This document shows positions 40,474-52,062 of a DNA stretch of 64,000 nucleotides, piece after piece (the stretch's first letter is position 1; each line of letters starts with the position of its first letter). Below the pieces are notes generated by a model. The model was given only the letters and a program-made list of their open reading frames with translations, was not told the origin of the DNA and searched no databases. Made by a program: the position numbers and the translations under genes. The DNA comes from JAIBJN01 sp035461525 (GTDB lineage Bacteria; Actinomycetota; Thermoleophilia; Gaiellales; Gaiellaceae), in contig DATHVD010000048.1 in NCBI GenBank assembly GCA_035461525.1, positions 71,392 to 135,391 on the forward strand, given 5' to 3'.

Positions 40474-41180
40474 CCGGCGAGCAGCGCGCCGATCGCCGCG
40501 CGGAACTCCGCCGCGTCGAGCGACGTGATCTCGAGCGGAGCGAGCGTCCCGCCCGTTGGCCCCATCTCGAAGGAGGGCGTTCCCTGGACGCCGGCGGCCC
40601 GGGCCTGCTCGGCCGAGCGCGCCATCGCCTCGGTCACCGAGTCGGAGCCGGTCGCGGAGAGCATCCGCTCGCCGTCGAGCCCCGGGACGCTGCGGCCGAT
40701 CCCGTCCAGCAGGTCGTCGCTAACCCAGCCCGCGTTCTCGGCGCCCTGGTTCATGTAGAGAAGCTCGAGCGCGTGCCAGAGCCGGTTCTGCTCGCCGGCC
40801 GCGAGAGCCGCGCGCAGGGCGCGCTCCGAGTCCGGGCCGATGAACGCCATGCCGCGGAACTCGATCCTGAGCTGCCCCGCGCGGACGTAGTCGGAGACGA
40901 GCTCGCGGAAGGTCCCGACGGCCCACTGGGCGCAGAAGGGGCACTGGAGGTCGGCGTACTCGACGAGCGTGACAGGTGCATCGGGCTCGCCGAGCACGCT
41001 TCCCTCCTGGGGGATGCCCGTGAGCAACTGCTCGACCTCGCTCGCCCCGAACACGGCGGCGCCGGTCGCGGCCCCGCCACCGTCCCCGCCGCGCGCACCG
41101 AGCAGGCTTGCTGCGACGAGGAGGAGCGCGAGAGTCGCCGCCGCCGCGGCGACGGCGGCGAGGCGGGGCCGCGACAGCAT
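40470..41180 (-). CDS. DsbA-like thiol oxidoreductase
   Basis: 236 aa. A signal-anchor (about residues 8-30) is followed by a thioredoxin fold with LVEYADLQCPFCAQWAVGTF, whose CPFC is the redox site. The insertion helices and the cis-Pro block GVQGTPSFEMG are present. It introduces disulfides into exported proteins and is recharged by the VKOR encoded next to it. The ATG at 41180 follows GGGAG and starts the signal sequence directly; a start 17 codons earlier is less likely. Confidence 0.9.
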   Translation of the reverse strand: MLSRPRLAAVAAAAATLALLLVAASLLGARGGDGGGAATGAAVFGASEVEQLLTGIPQEGSVLGEPDAPVTLVEYADLQCPFCAQWAVGTFRELVSDYVRAGQLRIEFRGMAFIGPDSERALRAALAAGEQNRLWHALELLYMNQGAENAGWVSDDLLDGIGRSVPGLDGERMLSATGSDSVTEAMARSAEQARAAGVQGTPSFEMGPTGGTLAPLEITSLDAAEFRAAIGALLAG

Positions 41181-41358
41181 TCGATCTCCCGTCGTGCCCC
41201 GACCGCGGAGGGCGGTGCGGGCCTGGGCCATGACGTCGATGGTATCGCCGTCCCCCGGGGCCTCCGCATGGTCAATCTCGACCAGTCAGGGGTTTGCCGC
41301 AGCCCGGATCCGAGCGGGGCCGGATGCCGGCTCTCGCCCGCGCCGGGACGATGGCGCC

Positions 41359-41925
41359 ATGACCCCCGATTTCCGCTCGGGCGACCCGCTGCTCGCCTTC
41401 GACGGCGACCTGCGTGTCGTGCGCTGGAACGAGGCGGCCGAGCGGCTCACGGGGATCCCGGCCGGCGAGGCCGTCGGGCGGCGCTGCTGGGAGGTTCTCG
41501 GCGGCATCGACGACCGCGGGGGCGTCGTCTGCCACCGCGGCTGCGCGGCCGCGCGGCTCGCTCGGGAGGGATGGCCGGTTCCCGCCCAGGAGATCCAGGT
41601 CCGCACGGCGCAGGGACGCGTGCCCGTATCGCTGTCCACGGTCGCCGTCCGCTCGGAGAAACCGCCGCTCTACCTCCACATCCTGCGCCCGGTCCGGGAG
41701 CCCGCCCCGGCGGCTCAGAACGGCGTCACCGTCCTCACGCCCCGACGGCGCGAGGTGCTCGTCCTCCTCGCCGAGGGCGTCCCCGCGAAGCTGATCGCCG
41801 CGCGCCTCGGCCTCGCGGAAGCGACCGTTCGCAACCACATTCGCGGCCTCCTCGCCGCGCTCGGCGTCCACTCGCAGCTCGAGGCGGTCGCCGTGGCCCG
41901 CCGCCGCGGCCTGCTCGACGGCTGA
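41359..41925 (+). CDS. PAS-domain LuxR-type transcription regulator
   Basis: 188 aa. An N-terminal PAS module (about 8-110: LLAFDGDLRVVRWNEAAERL) contains a Cys pair in VVCHRGCAAARL that could hold a metal or form a disulfide. A C-terminal LuxR HTH (about 125-185) has LTPRRREVLVLLAEG and LAEATVRNHIRGLLAALG. There is no receiver or membrane segment, so it would sense a cytoplasmic ligand or redox state. It lies before the hemerythrin-cupin and aconitase genes, whose expression it may control; that is by adjacency only. Confidence 0.8.
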   Translation: MTPDFRSGDPLLAFDGDLRVVRWNEAAERLTGIPAGEAVGRRCWEVLGGIDDRGGVVCHRGCAAARLAREGWPVPAQEIQVRTAQGRVPVSLSTVAVRSEKPPLYLHILRPVREPAPAAQNGVTVLTPRRREVLVLLAEGVPAKLIAARLGLAEATVRNHIRGLLAALGVHSQLEAVAVARRRGLLDG

Positions 41926-41940
41926 GAGGCCGTGCGCCCG

Positions 41941-41946
41941 TAGAAT
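41941..41946 (+). promoter_or_regulatory. Leaderless -10 element (TAGAAT) of hemerythrin-acnA unit
   Basis: TAGAAT, 7 bases before the GTG at 41954, close to the -10 consensus. Confidence 0.55.
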
Positions 41947-41953
41947 CGACGGT

Positions 41954-42725
41954 GTGAAGCGCCATCCGGGACTCGTCCCCTTCTCGCACGACCACCACCA
42001 CGGTCTCGTCCAGGCGCGGCGCCTCCGGCGGGCCGCCGACGGGGACGCGGAGGGCCTTCCGGCCGCCGGCGCGGCCTTCCTGGACTTCTTCGTGCGGGAG
42101 ACCGCGGCGCACTTCCGCGACGAGGAGGAGCTCCTCTTCCCGCTCCTCGCAGCGGTCTCCGACCCGCCGCCGCCGGAGCTCACCGAGGCGCTCGCGCAGC
42201 ACGCGCGCATCCGAGCCCTCGTCGAGCGGCTCCGACGCGAGGTGCGGAAGGGCGCGGTCGAGGCGGCGACGGTGCGCGAGCTCGGCGAGCTCCTCGACGC
42301 GCACATCAGCCTGGAGGAGCGCGAGCTCTTCGGGCTCCTCGAGGACGCGGTCGCCGACGAGGAGCTACGCGCGATCGACCTGCCGCCGAGGCGTCTCATG
42401 CCGGAGGGGGACGGCCCGGTCGTGCGCCTGGCGGCCGGCGAGGGCCCCGGCCCCGTCTGGGGCACCGCCAGCGAGGACTTGAACGCGACGCTCCTCGCCT
42501 GGCCTCCCGGCGGGGGGACGCCGGAGCACGTGAACGTGGAGCGCGACATCCTGTTCGTCGTCCTCGCGGGCTCCGGGACGCTCGAGCTCGACGGGGAGCC
42601 GCACGCTCTCGCGCAGGCGCACGCCGCCGTCGTGCCCAAGGGCCGCCGCTTCCGCATCGAGGCCGGCCCGAGCGGCCTGCGCTACCTTTCGGTACACCTG
42701 CGCCGGCCGTACCTGCAGGTCGCCC

Positions 42726-42733
<8 letters not shown>
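41954..42733 (+). CDS. Hemerythrin-like and cupin fusion protein
   Basis: 259 aa. The N-terminal hemerythrin HHE domain (about 1-140) has the ligands in SHDHHHGLVQ, AHFRDEEELLFPLL, QHARIRALVERL and LDAHISLEERELFGLLE. After a linker, a single cupin barrel (about 160-255, NVERDILFVVLAGSGTLELD) follows. The first part may bind O2, NO or iron, the second may sense or bind metal. The fusion is unusual. It overlaps acnA by 8 bases, so it may protect or regulate the oxygen-sensitive aconitase cluster; this is inference. Confidence 0.85.
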
Positions 42734-45520
<2,787 letters not shown>

Positions 45521-45524
<4 letters not shown>

Positions 45525-45991
45525 CTGCCCGGGCGCCAGACCATGAGGGCGAGGACGGCGACGCCCGCAGCTGCGGCCGCGTAGTTCAGCGCCAGCGCCA
45601 GCGGATCGCGGACGGCCCGGGCGAGCTCGTCGCTCTCGGCGCCCTCCGCGGCGAGCCGCTCCGCGAGGGTGCGGGCGTGGCGGATCTTGCGGCCGCCGAC
45701 GGCGCCCAAGAGCGCGGAGGCGGCGACGAGGGCGAGCGACGCGGCGAGCCACGGCTCGCCGAGGCTCCGCCCGGTCAGGTCGGCGAGCCAGAAGCCCGAG
45801 CCGAGGGCCAGGAGGAGCCCGAGCGCGACCGGCGGCACGCCTGCCCGGGCCAGGCCGAGGAGGAGCGCGATGTCCCCGGCGAGGCCGCGGCGTGCGGCGA
45901 AGGCGTGCCCGGCCGCAGCGACGGCCGCGCCGGAGAAGAAGAGAACGACGCCGAGCAGATGGAGGAGGAGCGCCGTGCGGTAGGCGGTCAC
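45521..45991 (-). CDS. DUF2269-like integral membrane protein
   Basis: 156 aa, four hydrophobic helices, the first AYRTALLLHLLGVVLFFSGA resembling DUF2269/predicted membrane proteins with a conserved His in helix 1. The GTG at 45991 overlaps the stop of the HTH regulator (GTGA), so it is cotranscribed with it. It may bind haem or move with respiratory stress, but no function is established. It converges on acnA with stops overlapping by 4 bases. Confidence 0.75.
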
Positions 45992-46668
45992 GACGTGGCG
46001 GACACCCGGGGGCCGAGGTGGGCCCGGCAGAGTCGCGGCTCGACGAAGGGCTCGAGGCGCGTCGCCGTGATCGGAGCGCCGATCTCCTCGAGCGCGCCGC
46101 GGATGAGGCCGAGGTGCGCCGAGCAGACCACGTCGCCGTGCTGCTCGGCCAGGTCGCGGAAGGGGCAGCGGTGCATGAGGATCGTCTCGTTCTCACGCTC
46201 GGGCCGGAAGCCGTGCTCGTCGAGGAGCCGGACGACCTCGCCGGCCGCCGCGTCCTCGTCGACGGCCGTCAGGGGCAGCGGGCGCTCGACCAGGTAGCGG
46301 CCCCACGCGCGGCCGGCGGCCTCGGCCGCTGCGGGGCCGTCGGGGGACGTCGAGAGCGAGCCCGCGAGCACCGCGGCGAGCAGGCGGTAGTCCTCCCGCT
46401 CTCCCGGGGCGCTGCCGGTCGCGCGGTAGACGACCCGCGGGCGACCGCGGCGATGCCGCTCCTCGACCTCGGAGGCGACGAGCCCGGCGTCCGCGAGCAC
46501 GCCGAGGTGCCAGCGGACCGTGTTCGGGTGCAGGTCGACCGCGCGGGCGAGCTGCGCGGCGTCGAGGGGCTCGGGCGCGACCTCCAGCGCCTCGAGCACG
46601 CGGACGCGGCTGGGCTCGGCGAGCGCCTTGTGCGCGGCCGGGCTCTGGTTGTCGAGGGCGCTGGTCAT
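45988..46668 (-). CDS. Winged-helix regulator with Cys-rich (possibly Fe-S) C-terminus
   Basis: 226 aa. The ArsR/MarR-like DNA-binding part is AHKALAEPSRVRVLEALEVA and LHPNTVRWHLGVLADAGLV. The C-terminal domain holds MHRCPFRDLAEQH, VVCSAHLGLI and RLCRAHL: three Cys and His spaced as in SufR-type regulators that ligate a 4Fe-4S cluster. The ATG at 46668 follows GGAGAA. It is divergent from a NirK-like gene, so it may sense NO or oxidative stress through the cluster and control denitrification; this is an inference from context. Confidence 0.8.
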   Translation of the reverse strand: MTSALDNQSPAAHKALAEPSRVRVLEALEVAPEPLDAAQLARAVDLHPNTVRWHLGVLADAGLVASEVEERHRRGRPRVVYRATGSAPGEREDYRLLAAVLAGSLSTSPDGPAAAEAAGRAWGRYLVERPLPLTAVDEDAAAGEVVRLLDEHGFRPERENETILMHRCPFRDLAEQHGDVVCSAHLGLIRGALEEIGAPITATRLEPFVEPRLCRAHLGPRVSATS

Positions 46669-46844
46669 TTCTCCGACGTTCGTCGTGGATACCAGGGTGC
46701 CCGCCCGGGCGCGCGAGGACATCCGCGACCTGCCGCACGCAGTCTGCGGAGAACCCGCAACGCCATTCAGAAGCGTCCCGGAGGCCGTGCGGTCTCATTT
46801 ATCCGAAGCTCATCGGAGAAAACAACGAGCAACGGGAGAGAACC

Positions 46845-47930
46845 ATGAAGGTCATCGCACTCATCATCCTCAGCTTCGCCGCCGTCGTCGGCACGACGAC
46901 CGCGGTCGTCTCCGCCGACGTCGCGCAGAAGGCGAAGGCCGAGGCGGCCGCCGGCGCCGCGGTTCACACGACCCACGACGCCGTCGAGGCTCCACCTGCA
47001 AAGGATTCCCTCGCGAGCTTCGCCGGCCAGACGGCGGAGAACGCGGAGGAGATCGCCGCGGAGCGCGAGCCCTTCCCCGCCGACCTGCCGCCGATCTCCG
47101 ACGGGGACGTGGTCGACGCCGAGCTCGTGCTCGAGGACGTCGTCGTCGAGATCGCGCCCGGCGTCAAGTACCACGCCTGGGGCTTCGAGGGCGGCGCCCC
47201 TGGTCCCGCCATCCACGTTCGCGAGGGCCAGAAGGTCAGGATCACTCTCACGAACAACGGCGCGATCCCGCACTCGATCGACTTCCACGCGGCCCGCATC
47301 GCCCCCGATCGCGCCTTCGGCGACGTCGCTCCGGGCGAGTCCCTCACGTATACCTTCGAGGCGGACGACCCGGGCGTCTTCATGTACCACTGCGGCACGA
47401 AGCCGGTGCTCGCGCACATCGCCAACGGCATGTACGGCGCCATCGTCGTCGAGCCGGCCGAGAACCCGCTCCCGCCCGCCGACAAGGAGTACGTGCTCGT
47501 CTCGAGCGAGTGGTACCTGAGCTCCGCCGGCATCGGCGAGCCGGCCGCCTACGACAACCGCAAGGCGCACGCGACCATGCCGGACTGGGTCACCTGGAAC
47601 GGCTACGCGGGCCAGTACGTCGCGCACCCGCTCACCGCCGACCCCGGCGACACGGTTCGCTTCTGGGTCGTCGCGGCCGGCCCCAGCCTCTCGACCGACT
47701 TCCACGTCGTCGGCACGATCTTCGAGCGGGCCTGGGTGAACCAGGACATGACGCAGTACCAGACCGGCGTCCAGACCGTGGGCGTCCCCGCCGGGGGCGG
47801 CGCCGTCTTCGACGTCAAGATCGACGAGCCGGGCCACTACCCCTTCGTCTCCCACTCGTTCGCGAGCGTGGACATGGGCCAGGTCGGGCTCCTGAAGGTC
47901 GGGAACCCGAAGGGCTCCGCCGGCCACTGA
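46845..47930 (+). CDS. nirK: Copper nitrite reductase-like multicopper oxidase (NirK type)
   Basis: 361 aa. A signal sequence (about 1-24) precedes two cupredoxin domains. Type 1 copper ligands appear in YHCGTKPVLAHIANGMYG. NirK type 2 site residues are in IPHSIDFHAA (Asp and His) and TDFHVVGTIFERAW, and the second domain ends with PGHYPFVSHSF. It would reduce nitrite to NO outside the membrane. The ATG at 46845 follows GGGAGAG. A weak inverted repeat TCCGA-N6-TCGGA lies at 46802-46817 as a possible operator. Without partner electron donor genes here, a related two-domain oxidase is possible. Confidence 0.85.
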   Translation: MKVIALIILSFAAVVGTTTAVVSADVAQKAKAEAAAGAAVHTTHDAVEAPPAKDSLASFAGQTAENAEEIAAEREPFPADLPPISDGDVVDAELVLEDVVVEIAPGVKYHAWGFEGGAPGPAIHVREGQKVRITLTNNGAIPHSIDFHAARIAPDRAFGDVAPGESLTYTFEADDPGVFMYHCGTKPVLAHIANGMYGAIVVEPAENPLPPADKEYVLVSSEWYLSSAGIGEPAAYDNRKAHATMPDWVTWNGYAGQYVAHPLTADPGDTVRFWVVAAGPSLSTDFHVVGTIFERAWVNQDMTQYQTGVQTVGVPAGGGAVFDVKIDEPGHYPFVSHSFASVDMGQVGLLKVGNPKGSAGH

Positions 47931-47970
47931 GCCGACTTCAGGTCTCTCCCGCAGTTCGCCGGCGCGGGCC

Positions 47971-48204
47971 TCAGGGCTCGCGCCGGCGGACGATCGCGAG
48001 ACCCCAGGCCTCGCCGCGCGCGAAGAGCTCGTCCGGGTCGACCTCCCCGAGCCAGCCGAGGAAGTGGCGCTTCGGCTCCTCCTCGGTCGAGCCGTAGACC
48101 GCGGGCCGCCCCGGCCCCGCCTCGGGCTCGTGTGCCCGCTCCGCGCGCTCGAGCTCGGCGAAGCGCTCCTCCGCCGCCGGCCCTTCCGCGTAGCCCTTGC
48201 CCAC
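47971..48204 (-). CDS. Small acidic protein of unknown function
   Basis: 77 aa (GTG at 48204). An acidic helix (EERFAELERAERAHEPEAGP) is followed by KRHFLGWLGEVDPDELF. No family recognised. It lies after the stop of the next minus-strand gene by 9 bases and is the last gene of the haem cluster, converging on nirK. Confidence 0.5.
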   Translation of the reverse strand: MGKGYAEGPAAEERFAELERAERAHEPEAGPGRPAVYGSTEEEPKRHFLGWLGEVDPDELFARGEAWGLAIVRRREP

Positions 48205-48213
48205 CGTCCCGGC

Positions 48214-48483
48214 TCAGGTCGGCGGCGTGCGACCGACCCACTCGTGCAGCGGGTACCAGTGCGTGTCGCGAAGCGCCTCGGCGACGCGCGGGTCCGTGTG
48301 CGTCGGGTTGAAGACGTTGTGGTCGAGGTCGGCGCAGATCGCCACGGCCTCCAGCGGGAGGTCGGGGATGTTCACGATCACCTCGGCCGGCAGGCGCGCC
48401 TCGCCGAGCGTGTAGTGCTTGAAGTGGAGGTCGGGGGCGACCTCGAGCAGGGTCGGCCAGTCGGGGCAGCTGCGCGTGCTCAT
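48214..48483 (-). CDS. Small conserved protein linked to ferrochelatase
   Basis: 89 aa. It begins MSTRSCPDWPTLLEVAPDLH and has VIVNIPDLPLEAVAICADLD, then a polar His-rich end. It resembles conserved actinobacterial short proteins with no name. The ATG at 48483 overlaps the hemH stop (ATGA), so it is translated with ferrochelatase and could bind a haem-pathway intermediate; that is from position only. Confidence 0.65.
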   Translation of the reverse strand: MSTRSCPDWPTLLEVAPDLHFKHYTLGEARLPAEVIVNIPDLPLEAVAICADLDHNVFNPTHTDPRVAEALRDTHWYPLHEWVGRTPPT

Positions 48484-49376
48484 CGCGCTTCGATTCGTCC
48501 TGCGGGCGCGGAGGCCTTCCGCACGAGGTCGCCGAGCGCCGCGACGAAGGCCGGGTCGTCGTTCAGCGACTCGATGCGGTCGAGCTCGAGACCCAGCTCG
48601 GCGGCCTGGTCGCGCGCCTCGACGTCGAGGTCCCAGAGGATCTCGAGGTGGTCGGAGACGAAGCCGACGGGGGCGAGCAGCACCTTCCCGACGCCGCGAT
48701 CGTGCAGGTCGTGGAGCTCGGCGAGGATGTCCGGCCCGAGCCACGGCTCGCCGGTCGGGCTCTCGCTCTGGAACGCGAACGACCAGCTCGCGACGCCGGC
48801 GCGCTCGGCGACCAGGCGAGAGGTCGCGAGCAGCTCGTCGCGGTAGGGGTCGCCCTCGGCGAGGATGCGCTCCGGCAGGCTGTGCGCCGTGAAGACGACG
48901 TGCGCGTCGGTGCCGCGCACCCGGTCGGCGAGGACGTCCAGAAAGGGCTCGTGGTCGTGCCAGCTCTCGACGAAAGCGAGCTCGGCGCGGCCTGCGAGAG
49001 CGCGCTCCAGCCGGTCGCGGTACCCGCCGATCGAGATGCGGGAGTAGTGCGGCGCGAGGACGAGCCCGACGAGGCGATCCGCGCCGTCGGCGAGCGCGTC
49101 CTCGACCGCGTCGGATATCCAGGGAGACCAGTGCTTCATGCCGAGGTGGACGGGAAGGCCGACCTCGCGCTCGAGCGCGGCACGCTGGGCTTCGGTGACC
49201 TCGTTCAGCGGCGAGAGCCCGCCGATCCGCCGGTACCGCTCGGCAAGCTCCGCGACGGCCTCGGGGCGCGCGGGGCGCCCGCCGCGGATGTCGGCGAAGT
49301 AGGCCGGGATGTCCTCGGGCCGGTCGGGGCTCCCGTAGGCCATGAGGATGACCGCCGTCTGCGCGTCCTTCGGCAC
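48480..49376 (-). CDS. hemH: Ferrochelatase
   Basis: 298 aa. Family blocks are AVILMAYGSPDRPEDIPAYF, GLSPLNEVTEAQRAAL, GMKHWSPWISDAV, the catalytic-His block VFTAHSLPERIL and VGFVSDHLEILWDLD. It inserts iron into a porphyrin at the membrane face. In actinobacteria of this type the product can be coproheme. The GTG at 49376 follows CGGAGAC and places the first strand normally; a longer frame upstream is non-coding. It follows hemE on the same strand. Confidence 0.92.
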   Translation of the reverse strand: MPKDAQTAVILMAYGSPDRPEDIPAYFADIRGGRPARPEAVAELAERYRRIGGLSPLNEVTEAQRAALEREVGLPVHLGMKHWSPWISDAVEDALADGADRLVGLVLAPHYSRISIGGYRDRLERALAGRAELAFVESWHDHEPFLDVLADRVRGTDAHVVFTAHSLPERILAEGDPYRDELLATSRLVAERAGVASWSFAFQSESPTGEPWLGPDILAELHDLHDRGVGKVLLAPVGFVSDHLEILWDLDVEARDQAAELGLELDRIESLNDDPAFVAALGDLVRKASAPAGRIEAR

Positions 49377-49396
49377 GAATCCGTCTCCGATTCGGC

Positions 49397-49516
49397 TCAG
49401 TCCGCGCACCACGCGCGCGAAAGTTCTCGATACGCTCGAAGCGGGTGGTGGTCCGGGGTGGCCCCAAGGAAAACGCCCGCGGCCGGGCGAGGCCGACGAC
49501 CCCGCCACTCGCTCAT
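49397..49516 (-). CDS. Short open frame between hemE and hemH
   Basis: 39 aa. The ATG overlaps the hemE stop (ATGA at 49513-49516) and the frame ends 20 bases before the hemH start. The sequence (SEWRGRRPRPAAGVFLGATP, then DHHPLRAYRELSRAWCAD) has His and one Cys but no family. The coupling to hemE suggests it could be translated; the short length makes it uncertain. Confidence 0.3.
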   Translation of the reverse strand: MSEWRGRRPRPAAGVFLGATPDHHPLRAYRELSRAWCAD

Positions 49517-50547
49517 GCCGCCACCTCCGCAGCGGTGTGCTCGTGGACGAGCTCGACGAGACGGCCGAGGACGTCCGGGTCCGTCGCGGGCAGGACGCCG
49601 TGGCCGAGGTTGAAGACATGGCCGCGGCGGCCGGCGACGCGCTCGAGGATCCGCACGGCCTCCGCCTCCACCCGCTCCCACGGGCCGAGGAGGAGCGCGG
49701 GGTCGAGGTTTCCCTGGACGCCCCGGCCGGAGCCGACGAGCTCCCAGCCCGCGTCGATCGGCAGCCGCCAGTCGACGCCGATCACGTCGCCGCCCGTCTC
49801 GGTCATCTCGCGCAGGAGGTGAGTCGTGCCCGTCCCGAAGTGGATCGTCGGCACGTCGACCGCGGCGAGGATCCGGGCCGAGTAGGGGGCCACGAACTCG
49901 CGGTAGTCGTCGAGCGAGAGCGCGCCCGCCCAGGAGTCGAAGAGCTGCACGACGTCGGCGCCGGCGCGTACGGACGCCCGGAGGTAGGACGCGAACGTCT
50001 CTGCGAGCTTCTCCATCAGCCCGTGCCAGACGTCGGGCGCTGCGTACATGCACGTCTTGGTCTTGGCGAAGTCGCGCGTCGGCCGGCCCTCGACGAGGTA
50101 CCCGGCGACGGTGAACGGCCCACCGGCGAACCCGACGAGGCCCTGCTCCGGCGCGAGCTCCGACCGGACCATCCGCACGGCCTCGAGCAGGCCCGGGACG
50201 GACTCCTCGGGCTCGGGGACGCGCAGGCGCTCGACGTCCGCCGCAGAGGCGATCGGGTCGCCGACGACGGGGCCGACGCCGTCCACGAGCTCGACGTCCA
50301 CCCCCATGCCGAGCACGGGGAGGACGATGTCGGCGAACATCACGGCCGCGTCCACGCCGTGGCGGTGGACGGGCTGGAGCGTCACCTCGGCGCAGAGCTC
50401 CGGCCTGGCGCAGATCTCGAAGAGGCCGAAGCTCTCCCGGATCCTGCGGTACTCGGGCAGCGACCGTCCCGCCTGGCGCATGAACCAGACGGGCGTCCGC
50501 TCGACGTGCTCGCGCCGGCACGCGCGCGTGAGAAGAGGCTCGGCCAC
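49513..50547 (-). CDS. hemE: Uroporphyrinogen decarboxylase
   Basis: 344 aa. The signature PVWFMRQAGRSLPEYR, the FADIVLP loop, GFAGGPFTVAGYLVEG, the active Asp region LFDSWAG and HFGTGTTHLL are all present, with normal length. It removes four carboxyls from uroporphyrinogen III to give coproporphyrinogen III. The GTG at 50547 follows AGGAGACG and a -10-like TAGTCT. It leads the hemE-(small)-hemH run on the minus strand. Confidence 0.95.
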   Translation of the reverse strand: MAEPLLTRACRREHVERTPVWFMRQAGRSLPEYRRIRESFGLFEICARPELCAEVTLQPVHRHGVDAAVMFADIVLPVLGMGVDVELVDGVGPVVGDPIASAADVERLRVPEPEESVPGLLEAVRMVRSELAPEQGLVGFAGGPFTVAGYLVEGRPTRDFAKTKTCMYAAPDVWHGLMEKLAETFASYLRASVRAGADVVQLFDSWAGALSLDDYREFVAPYSARILAAVDVPTIHFGTGTTHLLREMTETGGDVIGVDWRLPIDAGWELVGSGRGVQGNLDPALLLGPWERVEAEAVRILERVAGRRGHVFNLGHGVLPATDPDVLGRLVELVHEHTAAEVAA

Positions 50548-50577
50548 CGTCTCCTAGACTAGCCGCCGGTCGCGTGA

Positions 50578-51096
50578 CTACCCGCCGACGACGACGACCG
50601 CGTGGGCGCCCTGGAGCGCGCGTGGCCGGAGCCCGTCGAGGGGGCCGACCCGGCGGACGCCGAGGTCGCGGGCCAGGCGCTGGCCCTCCCGCTCGAAGCC
50701 CGGCCGGTACATGACGAGCGAGCGCGCGAAGGTCGTCCGCGACGCGTCGCCGGTGCCCGCGACGACGTAGTGCTTCGCGCGCACGCGCTCCGCCATCGTG
50801 CCGGCGGCGCCCGCGACACCGTTCCCGTTCAGGACGAGGACGGAGGTCTCGCCCCGCGCGAGCACCGCCGCCTTGCCGTCCCCGCCGGCCGCGGCGGCCG
50901 GCGTGTCACGCTCCACCGCCGCGCGCGCGACGGTGACGGGGTCGGAGGCCTTGGCGACCTCGCCGGCGAAGAACTTGCCGAACAGGACGACGCCGAGCGC
51001 GACGAGGACGCAGAGCTCGATGACGGCCACGGTGACGGCGATGAGTGCGGCGGAGCGCCAGGGAGGCGTCGCCGGGAGGCGGGTCGTGTGATCCAC
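50578..51096 (-). CDS. LytR_C-domain membrane protein
   Basis: 172 aa. A single membrane helix (about 17-42, LIAVTVAVIELCVLVALGVV) is followed by an extracytoplasmic LytR_C domain with TSVLVLNGNGVAGAAGTMAE and VGPLDGLRPRALQGAHAVVV at the end. LytR_C occurs alone or with LCP phosphotransferases that attach polymers to the wall; no LCP domain is present, so it is a stand-alone partner. The GTG at 51096 precedes a short basic cytoplasmic stretch. It lies just after the epimerase on the same strand. Confidence 0.82.
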   Translation of the reverse strand: MDHTTRLPATPPWRSAALIAVTVAVIELCVLVALGVVLFGKFFAGEVAKASDPVTVARAAVERDTPAAAAGGDGKAAVLARGETSVLVLNGNGVAGAAGTMAERVRAKHYVVAGTGDASRTTFARSLVMYRPGFEREGQRLARDLGVRRVGPLDGLRPRALQGAHAVVVVGG

Positions 51097-51104
51097 GGGG
51101 CGGA

Positions 51105-52040
51105 CTAGTTCGCCCCGCTGCCCCGCTCTCCTCCCGCCCTGATCGACTCCCACGTCGCCGCGATCCCGTCCGCGAACGGCGTCGACGCGCGCACGCCCAG
51201 CTCCCGCTCGGCCAGCCCCGGGTCGAGGACGCTTCGTTGCAGCTCGCCGAGCCTCGGCGGGGCAAACTCGGGCTCGAGCTCGGCCCCCGCGGCCCGCAGG
51301 CACGCGTCGAGGAGCTCGAGGACGGAGGTCGCCCGGCCGGTGCCGACGTTGAAGACCCCGGCGGGACGCTCCCCGGCGGCGAGCGCGGCCGCGACGACGT
51401 CGGCGACGTAGACGTAGTCGCGCTCCTGGGATCCGTCGCCGAAGACCCGCGGCACGAGCCCCTCCGCCAGCCGCCCGAGGAAGATGGCGACGACCCCGGC
51501 TTCCCCGTGGGGATCCTGGCGCGGCCCGTAGACGTTGCCCAGCCGCAGCGACGTGTGCCGGGAGCCGTGGAGGCGGTTGTAGGTCGCCAGGTACTCCTCG
51601 CCCGCGAGCTTCGAGGTCCCGTAGGGCGCGAGCGGCCGCCGGGGCGCGGTCTCGTCCGCCGGCTCCTCGCACTCGCCGTAGATCGCCCCGCCGGTGGAGG
51701 TGAAGACGAGGCGCGCGCCGTGCTCGCGCGCCGCCTCGAGCGCGCGGATCGTCCCCAGGACGTTCACCTCGCAGTCGAGGTCGGGCCGGTCGACCGACAC
51801 GCGCACGTCCGCCTGCGCGGCCAGGTGGAAGCACGTCTCCGGCTCCGCTCGGGCGAACGCGTCGCGGACGGCGGCCTCGTCGCGGACGTCCGCGACCACG
51901 AGCTCGGCGCCACCGTTCACCTGCTCCCGCCGGCCGGACGAGAGGTCGTCGAGGACGAGCACGTCGTCCCCGCGGGCCACGAGGGCGTCGACCACGTGCG
52001 AGCCGATGAAGCCTGCCCCTCCTGTCACGAGCGCCCGCAC
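51105..52040 (-). CDS. NAD-dependent SDR epimerase (GalE-like)
   Basis: 311 aa. It has VTGGAGFIGSHVVDALVARG, the catalytic Ser/Thr in VFTSTGGAIYGE, the Tyr-Lys in APYGTSKLAGEEYL and the substrate block LRLGNVYGPRQDPHGE. It interconverts NDP-sugars at C4 (glucose/galactose or their N-acetyl forms). The GTG at 52040 lies 8 bases from a -10-like TAGGAT on the minus strand and is divergent from tmk. The exact sugar is not decided. Confidence 0.88.
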   Translation of the reverse strand: MRALVTGGAGFIGSHVVDALVARGDDVLVLDDLSSGRREQVNGGAELVVADVRDEAAVRDAFARAEPETCFHLAAQADVRVSVDRPDLDCEVNVLGTIRALEAAREHGARLVFTSTGGAIYGECEEPADETAPRRPLAPYGTSKLAGEEYLATYNRLHGSRHTSLRLGNVYGPRQDPHGEAGVVAIFLGRLAEGLVPRVFGDGSQERDYVYVADVVAAALAAGERPAGVFNVGTGRATSVLELLDACLRAAGAELEPEFAPPRLGELQRSVLDPGLAERELGVRASTPFADGIAATWESIRAGGERGSGAN

Positions 52041-52047
52041 CGCGCCG

Positions 52048-52054
52048 TATCCTA
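52048..52054. promoter_or_regulatory. Shared -10 region of divergent epimerase and tmk genes
   Basis: TATCCTA gives TATCCT on the plus strand (9 bases before the tmk GTG at 52063) and TAGGAT on the minus strand (8 bases before the epimerase GTG at 52040). As at zur/znuA, two starts face away from one AT-rich hexamer, 22 bases apart. Confidence 0.4.
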
Positions 52055-52062
52055 CGGCCCCT

